Shown here: positions 1-5,373 of the stretch, piece by piece
Position numbering within the stretch: the stretch's first letter is position 1
Layout of the letters: every line of letters begins with the position of its first letter
NCBI GenBank assembly: GCA_031254715.1
Contig: JAIRTY010000055.1
Coordinates: forward strand, 1 to 9,064
Source of the DNA: Nocardiopsaceae bacterium
GTDB lineage: Bacteria > Actinomycetota > Actinomycetes > Streptosporangiales > Streptosporangiaceae
Direction of reading: 5' to 3'
DNA: 9,064 nt
Position numbers and translations under genes: made by a program
The notes under the pieces: model-generated
Database searches by the model: none
Seen by the model: the letters and a program-made list of their open reading frames with translations, nothing else
What the model was told of the DNA's origin: nothing

Positions 1-84
1 GGGGCGGGGGAGGGCTGGTGCTGCCGTTCTATCAGTGCCGCCGCCGCCACTGCCACCGGCACGATGCGGACAGTCGCCAGTTTG

Positions 85-101
85 TGTTATGTTAATAACA
101 T
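85..101. promoter_or_regulatory. Operator-like AT-rich repeat over the antitoxin start
   Basis: The sequence TGTTA TGTTA A TAACA holds two direct TGTTA half-sites followed by one inverted copy. It can be read as a perfect 6-base dyad with a 4-base centre (85-100) or as ATGTTA-A-TAACAT (89-101). It stands out as AT-rich in a GC-rich window, covers the presumed -10 element and runs into the ATG at 100. Ribbon-helix-helix antitoxins usually repress their own operon by binding short repeated sites of this sort, so autoregulation is inferred. Confidence 0.6.
88..93 (+). promoter_or_regulatory. -10 element TATGTT of the toxin-antitoxin operon (leaderless type)
   Basis: TATGTT ends 6 bases before the ATG at 100, so transcription would begin at or near the start codon. 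A weak -35 resemblance (CGGACA, 67-72) lies 15 bases upstream. No Shine-Dalgarno sequence precedes the ATG. Confidence 0.5.
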
Positions 102-573
102 GACAGAACGGGAGCCTGCCGGGCGGGAGCCTCCCCGCGAGATCCGGCGCCGGTCCGGGACGAGGCCCTCGGGAAGCCCCGCGCGAGGGAGCGGCAAAAG
201 CCGGGCGAAGCGGGCCAGCAGTGCGAGAGGAGAGCACAAAGCCGTGCTCAATGTCACCGTCAGCGAGTCACTCGCGGAGGAAGTGCGGCAGTTGGCCGCG
301 CTGGAGCACGCCACGGTTTCCAGCGTCGTCGAGCGCGCCCTGGCCGAGCAGGTCTCGTGGGAGATCATCCGGGCCCGGGGCCTGGCCGCGATCGACGAGT
401 ACTACCAGCAGCACGGCTACCCGACCCCCGAGGAAAGGGCACAAGCCGAGGCGGAGGTGGCCGAAGAGCACCGCCTGATCGACGAGGCGCACGCGGAGAT
501 GGGCCCGGAAGGCTGGGTCCCCCCGAGGTGGTTCGTGGAAGCCTCTCGACTCAACTGGTGGGGCGACCGCTAA
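100..573 (+). CDS. Ribbon-helix-helix (CopG/VapB-like) antitoxin with basic N-terminal extension
   Basis: Likely antitoxin and autorepressor for the PIN protein encoded next to it. The 157-residue product has three parts. Residues 1-46 are Arg/Gly/Ser/Pro-rich, basic and probably disordered. Residues 48-84 fit a ribbon-helix-helix fold: a short beta strand (AVLNVTVSES) followed by two helices (LAEEVRQLAALEH and TVSSVVERALAEQ). Residues 85-133 are charged and helical and probably wrap the toxin, and a Trp-containing tail ends in NWWGDR. ATG 100 is chosen because it abuts the operator and a leaderless -10. An in-frame ATG at 64 lies upstream of both. An internal GTG at 244, 11 bases after an AGGAG (228-232), would give a 109-residue protein starting exactly at the ribbon-helix-helix fold, closer to the usual VapB size. 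The stop overlaps the next start as TAATG. The family call is from the fold pattern; the specific subfamily is not recognised. Confidence 0.75.
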   Translation: MTEREPAGREPPREIRRRSGTRPSGSPARGSGKSRAKRASSARGEHKAVLNVTVSESLAEEVRQLAALEHATVSSVVERALAEQVSWEIIRARGLAAIDEYYQQHGYPTPEERAQAEAEVAEEHRLIDEAHAEMGPEGWVPPRWFVEASRLNWWGDR

Positions 574-953
574 TGCGCTACGTGTACGACAGCGGGACCC
601 TCATCGCCATTGACAACCGCGAGCGCGAGGCGCTGCGACGGCACGAGGAACGACTCGCCGGGCGAGACCAGCTCATCGTCCCGGCCCCCGTAGCAGCCCA
701 GGTTGTGCGCGCCCCAAACCGGCAGGCGCGGCTGATGTTTGCCTTACGCGGCTGCCAGATCGTGCCGTTCGAGAAGCGGCACGTCGCCAAGGTGGGCATG
801 CTGCTCGCCAGGTCGGGGACGTCCGATGTGGTCGACGGCTTTGTGGCGGTCGCCGCAGCCGAAGCCGACGCGGCGGTCGTCACTTCCGACGCCGACGACA
901 TCGGGCTCTTGCTCGGCACCCTGGGAGCGCGGCTGGCCGTACTGGCACCCTGA
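573..953 (+). CDS. PIN-domain VapC-like toxin
   Basis: A 126-residue protein of typical VapC length. PIN-domain toxins are Mg2+-dependent ribonucleases that cut tRNA, rRNA or mRNA and are held inactive by the partner antitoxin. Visible PIN landmarks are the first acidic residue Asp6 in VYDSGTLIAID, Asp85 and Asp88 in SDVVDGFVAVAA, and Asp106 in VTSDADDI. The second motif, usually a Glu at the end of a 'vlaEv' helix, reads VPAPVAAQVVR with Gln43. I recall Gln here in some actinobacterial PIN proteins, so it may mark a subfamily, but it could lower activity. The ATG overlaps the antitoxin stop by one base (TAATG), which implies translational coupling and supports the pairing. RNA target unknown. 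Confidence 0.82.
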   Translation: MRYVYDSGTLIAIDNREREALRRHEERLAGRDQLIVPAPVAAQVVRAPNRQARLMFALRGCQIVPFEKRHVAKVGMLLARSGTSDVVDGFVAVAAAEADAAVVTSDADDIGLLLGTLGARLAVLAP

Positions 954-1002
954 CCGGCGTCGCTCACGAGCGGTATCCGGCTGGGGCCTGGCCAAACGCT
1001 AG

Positions 1003-1875
1003 TCAGAGGCTCGCGACCGCGGGGATCACCTCGCTGCCGATGACCTCGAGCGGGGTGACGTCCCAGACGCGGGCGACCGAGCCGATCGCCACCTGGAAGC
1101 CCAGCTCGGCGAGCTGGCCAAGCCGGTCGACGGTCTCACCGGCCTGCTCGCCCTTCTCCCCGGCGTCGAACCGGAAGTAGCAGGTCTTGGTGATCTCGTC
1201 GTAGTCGCGGCCGACGGCGTCGCAGTGGGCGCGCAGGACGTCCAGCTTGCGGGCCAGGTCGGGAGTGGTGAACAGGTTGCAGGCCTGCGCGTACCTGGCG
1301 ACCAGCCGGAGCGTCTTCCGCTCGCCCCCGCCGCCGATCATGACCGGCGGGTGCGGGGCGGTCAGCGCCCGCGGCGAGTTGAGCGGCCGGTCCAGCTGGT
1401 AGTGCCGGCCGCGGTAGGGGCTCTCGTCGCCGCGCCACATCTGCAGGCAGATCTGCAGCGTCTCCTCCAGCCGCTCGAACCGCTCGGCTACCGGCGGGAA
1501 CGGGATGCCGAGCCCGCGGGACTCCTCCTCGTTCCAGGCCGCGCCGATCCCCAGCCAGGCCCGCCCGCCGGACAGCACGTCCAGCGTCGAGATGATCTTC
1601 GCCAGGATGCCCGGGTGCCGGTAGACGGTGCCGGTCACCAGGGTCAGCAGCTTCGCCCGGGAGGTGCAGGCGGCGAGGTACCCGAGCGTGGTGTAGGCCT
1701 CGAGCATTTCCCGCTCAGCCGCCCCGATCGCGCGGATCTGGAAGAAGTGATCCATCACCGCGATGAAGTCGAACCCGGCCTCGTCGGCGGTCCTGGCCAC
1801 CGTGGCCAGGCCGGCGCCGAGCCGGGCAGGTCCGCCGGGAGCGGTGAAGTCTGGTATCTGCAGGCCGATCCGCAC
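1003..1875 (-). CDS. LLM-class F420-dependent oxidoreductase
   Basis: A 290-residue member of the luciferase-like monooxygenase superfamily (TIM barrel), of the actinobacterial type annotated as F420-dependent (TIGR03560-like). Such enzymes transfer hydride between reduced F420 (sometimes FMN) and small organic substrates in the cytosol; the substrate cannot be told from sequence. Landmarks are the N-terminal strand MRIGLQIPDF, the DEAGFDFIAVMDHFF segment (31-45), the signature TGTVYRHPGILAKIISTLDV (81-100) followed by LSGGRAWLGIGAAWNEEE (101-118), and IGGGGERKTLRLVARYAQACN (180-200), where the cofactor phosphate is expected to bind. The GTG start is supported by GGAGG at 1885-1889 (complement), 9 bases upstream. 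It is transcribed divergently from the alpha/beta hydrolase. Its stop lies 49 bases from that of the convergent PIN gene. Cofactor assignment is by family, not proven. Confidence 0.88.
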   Translation of the reverse strand: MRIGLQIPDFTAPGGPARLGAGLATVARTADEAGFDFIAVMDHFFQIRAIGAAEREMLEAYTTLGYLAACTSRAKLLTLVTGTVYRHPGILAKIISTLDVLSGGRAWLGIGAAWNEEESRGLGIPFPPVAERFERLEETLQICLQMWRGDESPYRGRHYQLDRPLNSPRALTAPHPPVMIGGGGERKTLRLVARYAQACNLFTTPDLARKLDVLRAHCDAVGRDYDEITKTCYFRFDAGEKGEQAGETVDRLGQLAELGFQVAIGSVARVWDVTPLEVIGSEVIPAVASL

Positions 1876-1897
1876 GCTGCGCCACCTCCGGGCACCG

Positions 1898-1903
1898 AGC
1901 CTA
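1898..1903 (-). promoter_or_regulatory. -10 element TAGGCT of the LLM oxidoreductase gene
   Basis: On the minus strand TAGGCT lies about 22 bases before the GTG start and would give a roughly 15-base leader carrying the GGAGG ribosome-binding site. No convincing -35 is visible. Confidence 0.4.
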
Positions 1904-1918
1904 CGCGGCGGCTTACCA

Positions 1919-1939
1919 CCGGCGGCCCCGCACCGCCGG
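1919..1939. repeat. Inverted repeat in the divergent LLM/hydrolase promoter region
   Basis: CCGGCGG and CCGCCGG form a perfect 7-base dyad around a 7-base centre, just upstream of the LLM -10 and about 60 bases before the hydrolase -10. It could be an operator. In DNA this GC-rich, such dyads also arise by chance. Confidence 0.25.
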
Positions 1940-1997
1940 CCCTCGGCTGCGGGCTCGCCACCGGCACCGCCCCGGCGGGCTGGCTGGCAGGTTCGCG

Positions 1998-2003
1998 CAG
2001 AAT
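1998..2003 (+). promoter_or_regulatory. -10 element CAGAAT of the alpha/beta hydrolase gene (leaderless type)
   Basis: CAGAAT is followed by exactly 6 bases (GGGAGC) and then the ATG at 2010. The spacing suits a transcript starting at the ATG. The GGGAG is too close to the ATG to act as a normal Shine-Dalgarno site. Confidence 0.45.
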
Positions 2004-2009
2004 GGGAGC

Positions 2010-2807
2010 ATGACGCGACCCGTGCTCAAGACCCAGACGCTCGTGACCGAGGACGGGGTGCCGATCGACGCCATCCACCTGCCGGGCGACAGCGAACTCG
2101 CCATCGTGCTCGCGCACGGCTTCACCCTCTCCTGGCAGCACGGTGCGGTGTGGCGGGCCGCCAACCGGCTGAACCGCACGGCCGGCGTCCTCACCTTCGA
2201 CTTCCGCGGGCACGGCCGGTCGGGCGGGATGTCCACGCTGGGCGACCGCGAGATCAAGGACCTGGATGTGGCAGTTGCCTATGCCCGCGAGCTCGGCTAC
2301 CGGCGGATCGCCGCGGTCGGCTTCTCGATGGGCGCCTCGATCGTGGTCAGGTACGCCGGGCTGATGGGCGGGCTGGACGCGGCGGTGTCGGTGAGCGGGC
2401 CCGGCCGCTGGTACTACCGCGGTACCCCGCCGATGCGGCGGCTGCACTGGGCGGTGGAGCGGCGGGCGGGCCGGCTCATCACCCGCACCTGGCTGAACAC
2501 GCGGGTGAGCCCGCTGCGCTGGAACCCGGTGCCGGTGCCGCCCGCCGAGGCGGCGGCCATGATCTCGCCCACCCCGTTCCTGGTGGTGCACGGCGACCAG
2601 GATCGCTACTTCCCGGTGGAGCACGCTTACCAGCTCTATGAGGCCGCCAGGGAGCCGCGGGAGCTGTGGGTGATCCCCGGCTTCGGGCACGCGGAGTCCG
2701 GGGCCGACGCGCACCTGGTGGACCGGATCGTGGCCTGGCTCCGCGAGGCCGTCACGGCCAGCCCGGCCGCCGCTGGCGGCCCGCCGGCGGTAGCGGCGTC
2801 CTCCTGA
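2010..2807 (+). CDS. Alpha/beta-fold hydrolase
   Basis: A 265-residue cytosolic hydrolase with a complete catalytic apparatus. The oxyanion-hole motif is LAHGF (34-38). The nucleophile elbow GFSMG (104-108) places Ser106. The acid is Asp198 in VHGDQDRYFP, and the base is His227 in PGFGHAES. FDFRGHGRSGG (63-73) is the usual segment after the second core strand. There is no signal peptide or membrane segment. Residues 250-265 form an Ala/Pro/Gly tail. The cap region (about 131-185) contains several Trp and Arg residues and is not diagnostic of a substrate, so it could be an esterase, lipase or acyl hydrolase. It is divergent from the F420-type oxidoreductase across 134 bases; a shared pathway is possible but unproven. 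ATG 2010 is chosen because of the adjacent leaderless-type -10. Confidence 0.88.
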   Translation: MTRPVLKTQTLVTEDGVPIDAIHLPGDSELAIVLAHGFTLSWQHGAVWRAANRLNRTAGVLTFDFRGHGRSGGMSTLGDREIKDLDVAVAYARELGYRRIAAVGFSMGASIVVRYAGLMGGLDAAVSVSGPGRWYYRGTPPMRRLHWAVERRAGRLITRTWLNTRVSPLRWNPVPVPPAEAAAMISPTPFLVVHGDQDRYFPVEHAYQLYEAAREPRELWVIPGFGHAESGADAHLVDRIVAWLREAVTASPAAAGGPPAVAASS

Positions 2808-2854
2808 TCCTGGCGCCCCGCGCCCGCCCCAGCCTTGCTGCCTGCCCGCCCGCG

Positions 2855-2871
2855 GCCGGCGCGGGGCCGGC
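2855..2871. terminator. Short GC hairpin between convergent hydrolase and guaB1
   Basis: GCCGGC, a GCGGG loop, then GCCGGC form a 6-base stem in the 63-base gap where two genes converge. There is no T-tract on either side, so it is at best a weak or non-canonical terminator, as is common in actinobacteria. The right arm touches the last base of the guaB1 stop codon. Confidence 0.3.
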
Positions 2872-4307
2872 TACCAGCTTGTCGGCAGCGGCATGCCCTC
2901 GCTGTAGCCGGCCGCGCTCTGCACACCGACCAGGGCCAGTTCCCGGAACTCGGCCAGGTTGCCTGCCCCCGCGTAGGTGCACGCGCTGCGCACCCCGGCG
3001 GTGATCACGTCCAGCAGGTCCTCCACCCCTGGCCGCTGCGGGTCGAGGTACATCCGGGCGGTCGAGATGCCCTCCTCGAACAGCTCCTTGCGGGCACGCT
3101 CGAACGGCGAGTCGGTGACCCCGCGCAGCCGCACCGCCCGGGCCGACGCCATCCCGAAGCTCTCCTTGAACAGCCGGCCGTCGGCATCGCGGAACGTGTC
3201 GCCGGGCGATTCGTAGGTCCCGGCGAACCAGGAGCCGATCATCACGTTCGATGCCCCGGCGGCCAGCGCCAGCGCCACGTCCCTGGGGTGCCGGATGCCG
3301 CCGTCCGCCCACACGTGCGCGCCGTGCCGCCGCGCCTCCGCCGCGCATTCCAGCACCGCGCTGAACTGCGGCCGCCCCACCCCGGTCATCATCCGGGTGG
3401 TGCACATCGCGCCCGGCCCGACGCCTACCTTCACGATGTCAGCGCCCGCGGCGATCAGGTCCCTGGTGCCGGCGGCCGTGACCACGTTCCCTGCCGCCAC
3501 CGGCACGGTGGGGCCGGTCCCGCGCACCGCGCGCAGCGCGGCGGCCATCTTCTGCTGGTGCCCGTGTGCGGTGTCCACGACCAGGATGTCCACCCCTGCC
3601 TCGAGCAGCTGCTTGGCCTTGGTCGCGACGTCGCCACTGATCCCGAGCGCGGCCCCGATCCGCAGCCGCCCCCGGTCATCGGTGGCCGGCTGGTAGAGCG
3701 CCGCGCGCAGCGCCCCGGTGCGGGTCAGGATGCCCACCAGCCGGCCGGTCTCGTCCACCACCGGCGCCAGCCGGTGCCTGCCGCCGTGCAGCAGCTCGAA
3801 GGCCCGCCGCGGGTCCGTGCCCGCCGGAAGGGTCAGCAGGTCGGCCGACATCACGTGGCGGACCTGGGTGAACCGGTCCACCCCGGTGCAGTCGGCCTCG
3901 GTCACCACCCCGGCCGGGCGGCCGTTCTCGACCACCACCACGGCGCCGTGCGCCCGCTTCGGCAGCAGGCTCAGCGCGTGCCCGGTGGTGTCACCGGGCC
4001 CCAGCGTGATCGGCGTGTCGTGGACCAGGTCCCGGCCCTTGACCCAGGCCACCACCTCGGCCACCACGTCGATCGGGATGTCCTGGGGCAGGATCGCGAT
4101 GCCGCCGCGGCGGGCCACCGTCTCCGCCATCCGGCGGCCGGAAACCGCCGTCATGTTGGACACCACCACCGGGATGGTGGAGCCGCTGCCGTCGCTGGTG
4201 GCCAGGCTGACATCCAGCCGTGACTCCACCGCCGACGGCTGCGGGACCAGGAACACGTCGCTATAGGTCAGGTCGTGGGCAGGGGCCTGCCCGCCAAGGA
4301 ACTGCAC
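2871..4307 (-). CDS. guaB1: GuaB1-family IMPDH-related protein, probable GMP reductase
   Basis: A 478-residue IMPDH/GMPR superfamily enzyme with the GuaB1 layout: N-terminal barrel part (1-90), paired CBS domains (about 95-205) and the rest of the barrel (about 210-478). The catalytic loop is VGVGPGAMCTTRMMTGVG with Cys302; VDTAHGH (244-250) and WADGGIRHPRD (333-343) are nucleotide-binding motifs. In true IMP dehydrogenases the mobile flap has a catalytic Arg-Tyr pair (E. coli GSSDRYF). The equivalent segment here reads GVTDSPF (396-402), with Ser-Pro in place of Arg-Tyr. This fits reports that mycobacterial GuaB1 is a GMP reductase (GMP + NADPH to IMP + NH3) controlled through its CBS domains, working in purine salvage. 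The start is GTG with no Shine-Dalgarno, preceded by a leaderless-type CAGAAT. It is divergent from folP2 across 82 bases. Confidence 0.92.
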   Translation of the reverse strand: MQFLGGQAPAHDLTYSDVFLVPQPSAVESRLDVSLATSDGSGSTIPVVVSNMTAVSGRRMAETVARRGGIAILPQDIPIDVVAEVVAWVKGRDLVHDTPITLGPGDTTGHALSLLPKRAHGAVVVVENGRPAGVVTEADCTGVDRFTQVRHVMSADLLTLPAGTDPRRAFELLHGGRHRLAPVVDETGRLVGILTRTGALRAALYQPATDDRGRLRIGAALGISGDVATKAKQLLEAGVDILVVDTAHGHQQKMAAALRAVRGTGPTVPVAAGNVVTAAGTRDLIAAGADIVKVGVGPGAMCTTRMMTGVGRPQFSAVLECAAEARRHGAHVWADGGIRHPRDVALALAAGASNVMIGSWFAGTYESPGDTFRDADGRLFKESFGMASARAVRLRGVTDSPFERARKELFEEGISTARMYLDPQRPGVEDLLDVITAGVRSACTYAGAGNLAEFRELALVGVQSAAGYSEGMPLPTSW

Positions 4308-4314
4308 GTCAACG

Positions 4315-4320
4315 ATTCTG
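4315..4320 (-). promoter_or_regulatory. -10 element CAGAAT of guaB1 (leaderless type)
   Basis: On the minus strand CAGAAT is followed by 7 bases and then the guaB1 GTG. The hexamer is identical to that of the hydrolase gene. The -35 region has only a partial match (CTGAGC, complement of 4337-4342). Confidence 0.45.
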
Positions 4321-4377
4321 CCCGAGATCGGGGAGAGCTCAGTCCCGGCCAGCGGCGGACCGGGCCGGCGGTGAGCC

Positions 4378-4383
4378 TATCCT
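4378..4383 (+). promoter_or_regulatory. -10 element TATCCT of folP2 (leaderless type)
   Basis: TATCCT is followed by 6 bases and then GTG 4390. It fits the actinobacterial TANNNT consensus. A weak -35-like CGGACC (4356-4361) lies 16 bases upstream. The hexamer overlaps a degenerate copy of the 21-base repeat found just downstream. Confidence 0.5.
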
Positions 4384-4457
4384 GCCCGGGTGACCCCTGA
4401 TCCTGACCGGGTGCACCCTGATCCCGCCCGGGCGATCCCTGATCCTGCTCGGGCTGC
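4379..4457 (+). repeat. 21-base tandem repeat spanning folP2 promoter and N-terminus
   Basis: Three 21-base units begin at 4395, 4416 and 4437, each opening with CCCTGATCC and carrying a CGGG core. A partial upstream copy (4379-4392, ATCCTGCCCGGGTG) matches 13 of 14 bases of 4400-4413 and includes part of the -10 and the GTG start. A decayed fourth unit begins at 4458. Because 21 is a multiple of 3, the array encodes a heptad of the form PDPxRxx, three times over. Confidence 0.75.
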
Positions 4458-5373
4458 CGCTGACCCGCCGGGCGGTGGCGCTGCCGCTGCCAGCGAGCCT
4501 GCCGGGCGCCAGCCGGCCACCCCGCCGGGCGTGCTGCGGCTGGGCGGGCGCGAATGGGAGCCGGGGTCGTTCGGGATCATGGCCGTGGTGAACCGGACGC
4601 CGGACTCCTTCTACGATCGCGGCGCCACGTACGGGTTCACCGAGGCGCTGGCCGCTGCCGGGCGGGCGGTCGAGGCCGGCGCGGACATCGTGGACATCGG
4701 CGGGGTCAGGGCGGGCCCGGGCGACGACGTCAGCCCGGGAGAGGAGATCCGGCGGGTGACCGGCCTGATCGCGGCCGTCCGCGCGCACCATCCGGGGGTG
4801 GTCATCAGCGTCGACACCTGGCGGGCGGAGGTCGCGGCGGAAGCCGCCGCTGCGGGCGCGGACCTGCTCAACGACGCGTGGGGCGGCGCCGACCCGCGGC
4901 TGGCGGAGGTCGCGGCGGCCTACGGGACCGGCCTGGTCTGCGCGCACGCGGGCGGGCTGGCGCCGCGCACGAGGCCGCACCGGCCCGCCTACCGGGATGT
5001 GACCGCCGCCGTCATCGCGCAGGTCACCAGGGAGGCGGACCGGGCGGTGCGGGCCGGGGTCAGGCCCGACGGGATCCTCATCGACCCGGCGCACGATTTC
5101 GGCAAGAACACCTGGCAGTCGCTGGAGCTGACCAGGCGGACCAGGGAACTGGTCGTGACCGGCTGGCCGGTGCTGGTCGCGGCCTCGAACAAGGATTTCG
5201 TGGGGGAGACGCTGGGCCTGCCGGTCGGCGAACGGGCCGAGGGCAGCCTCGCGGTGCTGGCGATCAGCGCCTGGGAGGGCGCCCGGGTGTTCCGGGTCCA
5301 TGACGCCGCCGCCGCCCGGGAGGCGCTGGCCGCGGTCGCCGCCCTGCGCTCCGGGCGGAGCGCCGGCCGCTAA
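4390..5373 (+). CDS. folP2: FolP2, dihydropteroate synthase paralogue
   Basis: A 327-residue protein of the pterin-binding TIM-barrel family, closest in motif content to actinobacterial FolP2 (Mycobacterium Rv1207 type). The fold landmarks are present: IMAVVNRTPDSFYD (63-76), ISVDTWRAEVA (139-149), NDAWGG (161-166), IDPAHDFGKNT (231-241), SNKDFVGETLG (266-276) and FRVHDAA (301-307). The loop that reads GGESTRPG in active dihydropteroate synthases reads GGVRAGPG here (104-111). It therefore lacks the Ser-Thr-Arg-Pro residues needed for p-aminobenzoate handling, and SRK is replaced by SNK. This fits mycobacterial work reporting no dihydropteroate synthase activity for FolP2; the real role is unknown. 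Residues 1-46 are a low-complexity Pro/Ala region built from a tandem heptad. GTG 4390 is chosen because of the leaderless -10; a GTG at 4531, at the start of the conserved core, has no ribosome-binding site. Confidence 0.88.
   Translation: MTPDPDRVHPDPARAIPDPARAAADPPGGGAAAASEPAGRQPATPPGVLRLGGREWEPGSFGIMAVVNRTPDSFYDRGATYGFTEALAAAGRAVEAGADIVDIGGVRAGPGDDVSPGEEIRRVTGLIAAVRAHHPGVVISVDTWRAEVAAEAAAAGADLLNDAWGGADPRLAEVAAAYGTGLVCAHAGGLAPRTRPHRPAYRDVTAAVIAQVTREADRAVRAGVRPDGILIDPAHDFGKNTWQSLELTRRTRELVVTGWPVLVAASNKDFVGETLGLPVGERAEGSLAVLAISAWEGARVFRVHDAAAAREALAAVAALRSGRSAGR

Noticed and set aside
35..62. Inverted repeat GTGCCG/CGGCAC upstream of the antitoxin operator
   Set aside because: Six-base arms with a 16-base GC-rich loop; likely chance. 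The first 63 bases hold no supported gene.
64..99. ATG at 64 as the antitoxin start
   Set aside because: It would place the operator and the -10 inside the coding region; the ATG at 100 directly follows them.
954..980. Nested hairpin (CCGG outer and CGCT/AGCG inner arms) after the PIN gene
   Set aside because: Stems of four bases with mismatched interior and no T-tract; too weak to call a terminator.
1755..2714. Minus-strand open frame (319 codons) opposite the hydrolase
   Set aside because: Antisense to a hydrolase with a complete catalytic triad; no domain pattern seen.
2835..4223. Long plus-strand open frame (462 codons) opposite guaB1
   Set aside because: It is the antisense shadow of a well-matched enzyme, rich in Arg/Pro/His/Gly with no recognisable domain; high GC removes stop codons from the opposite strand.
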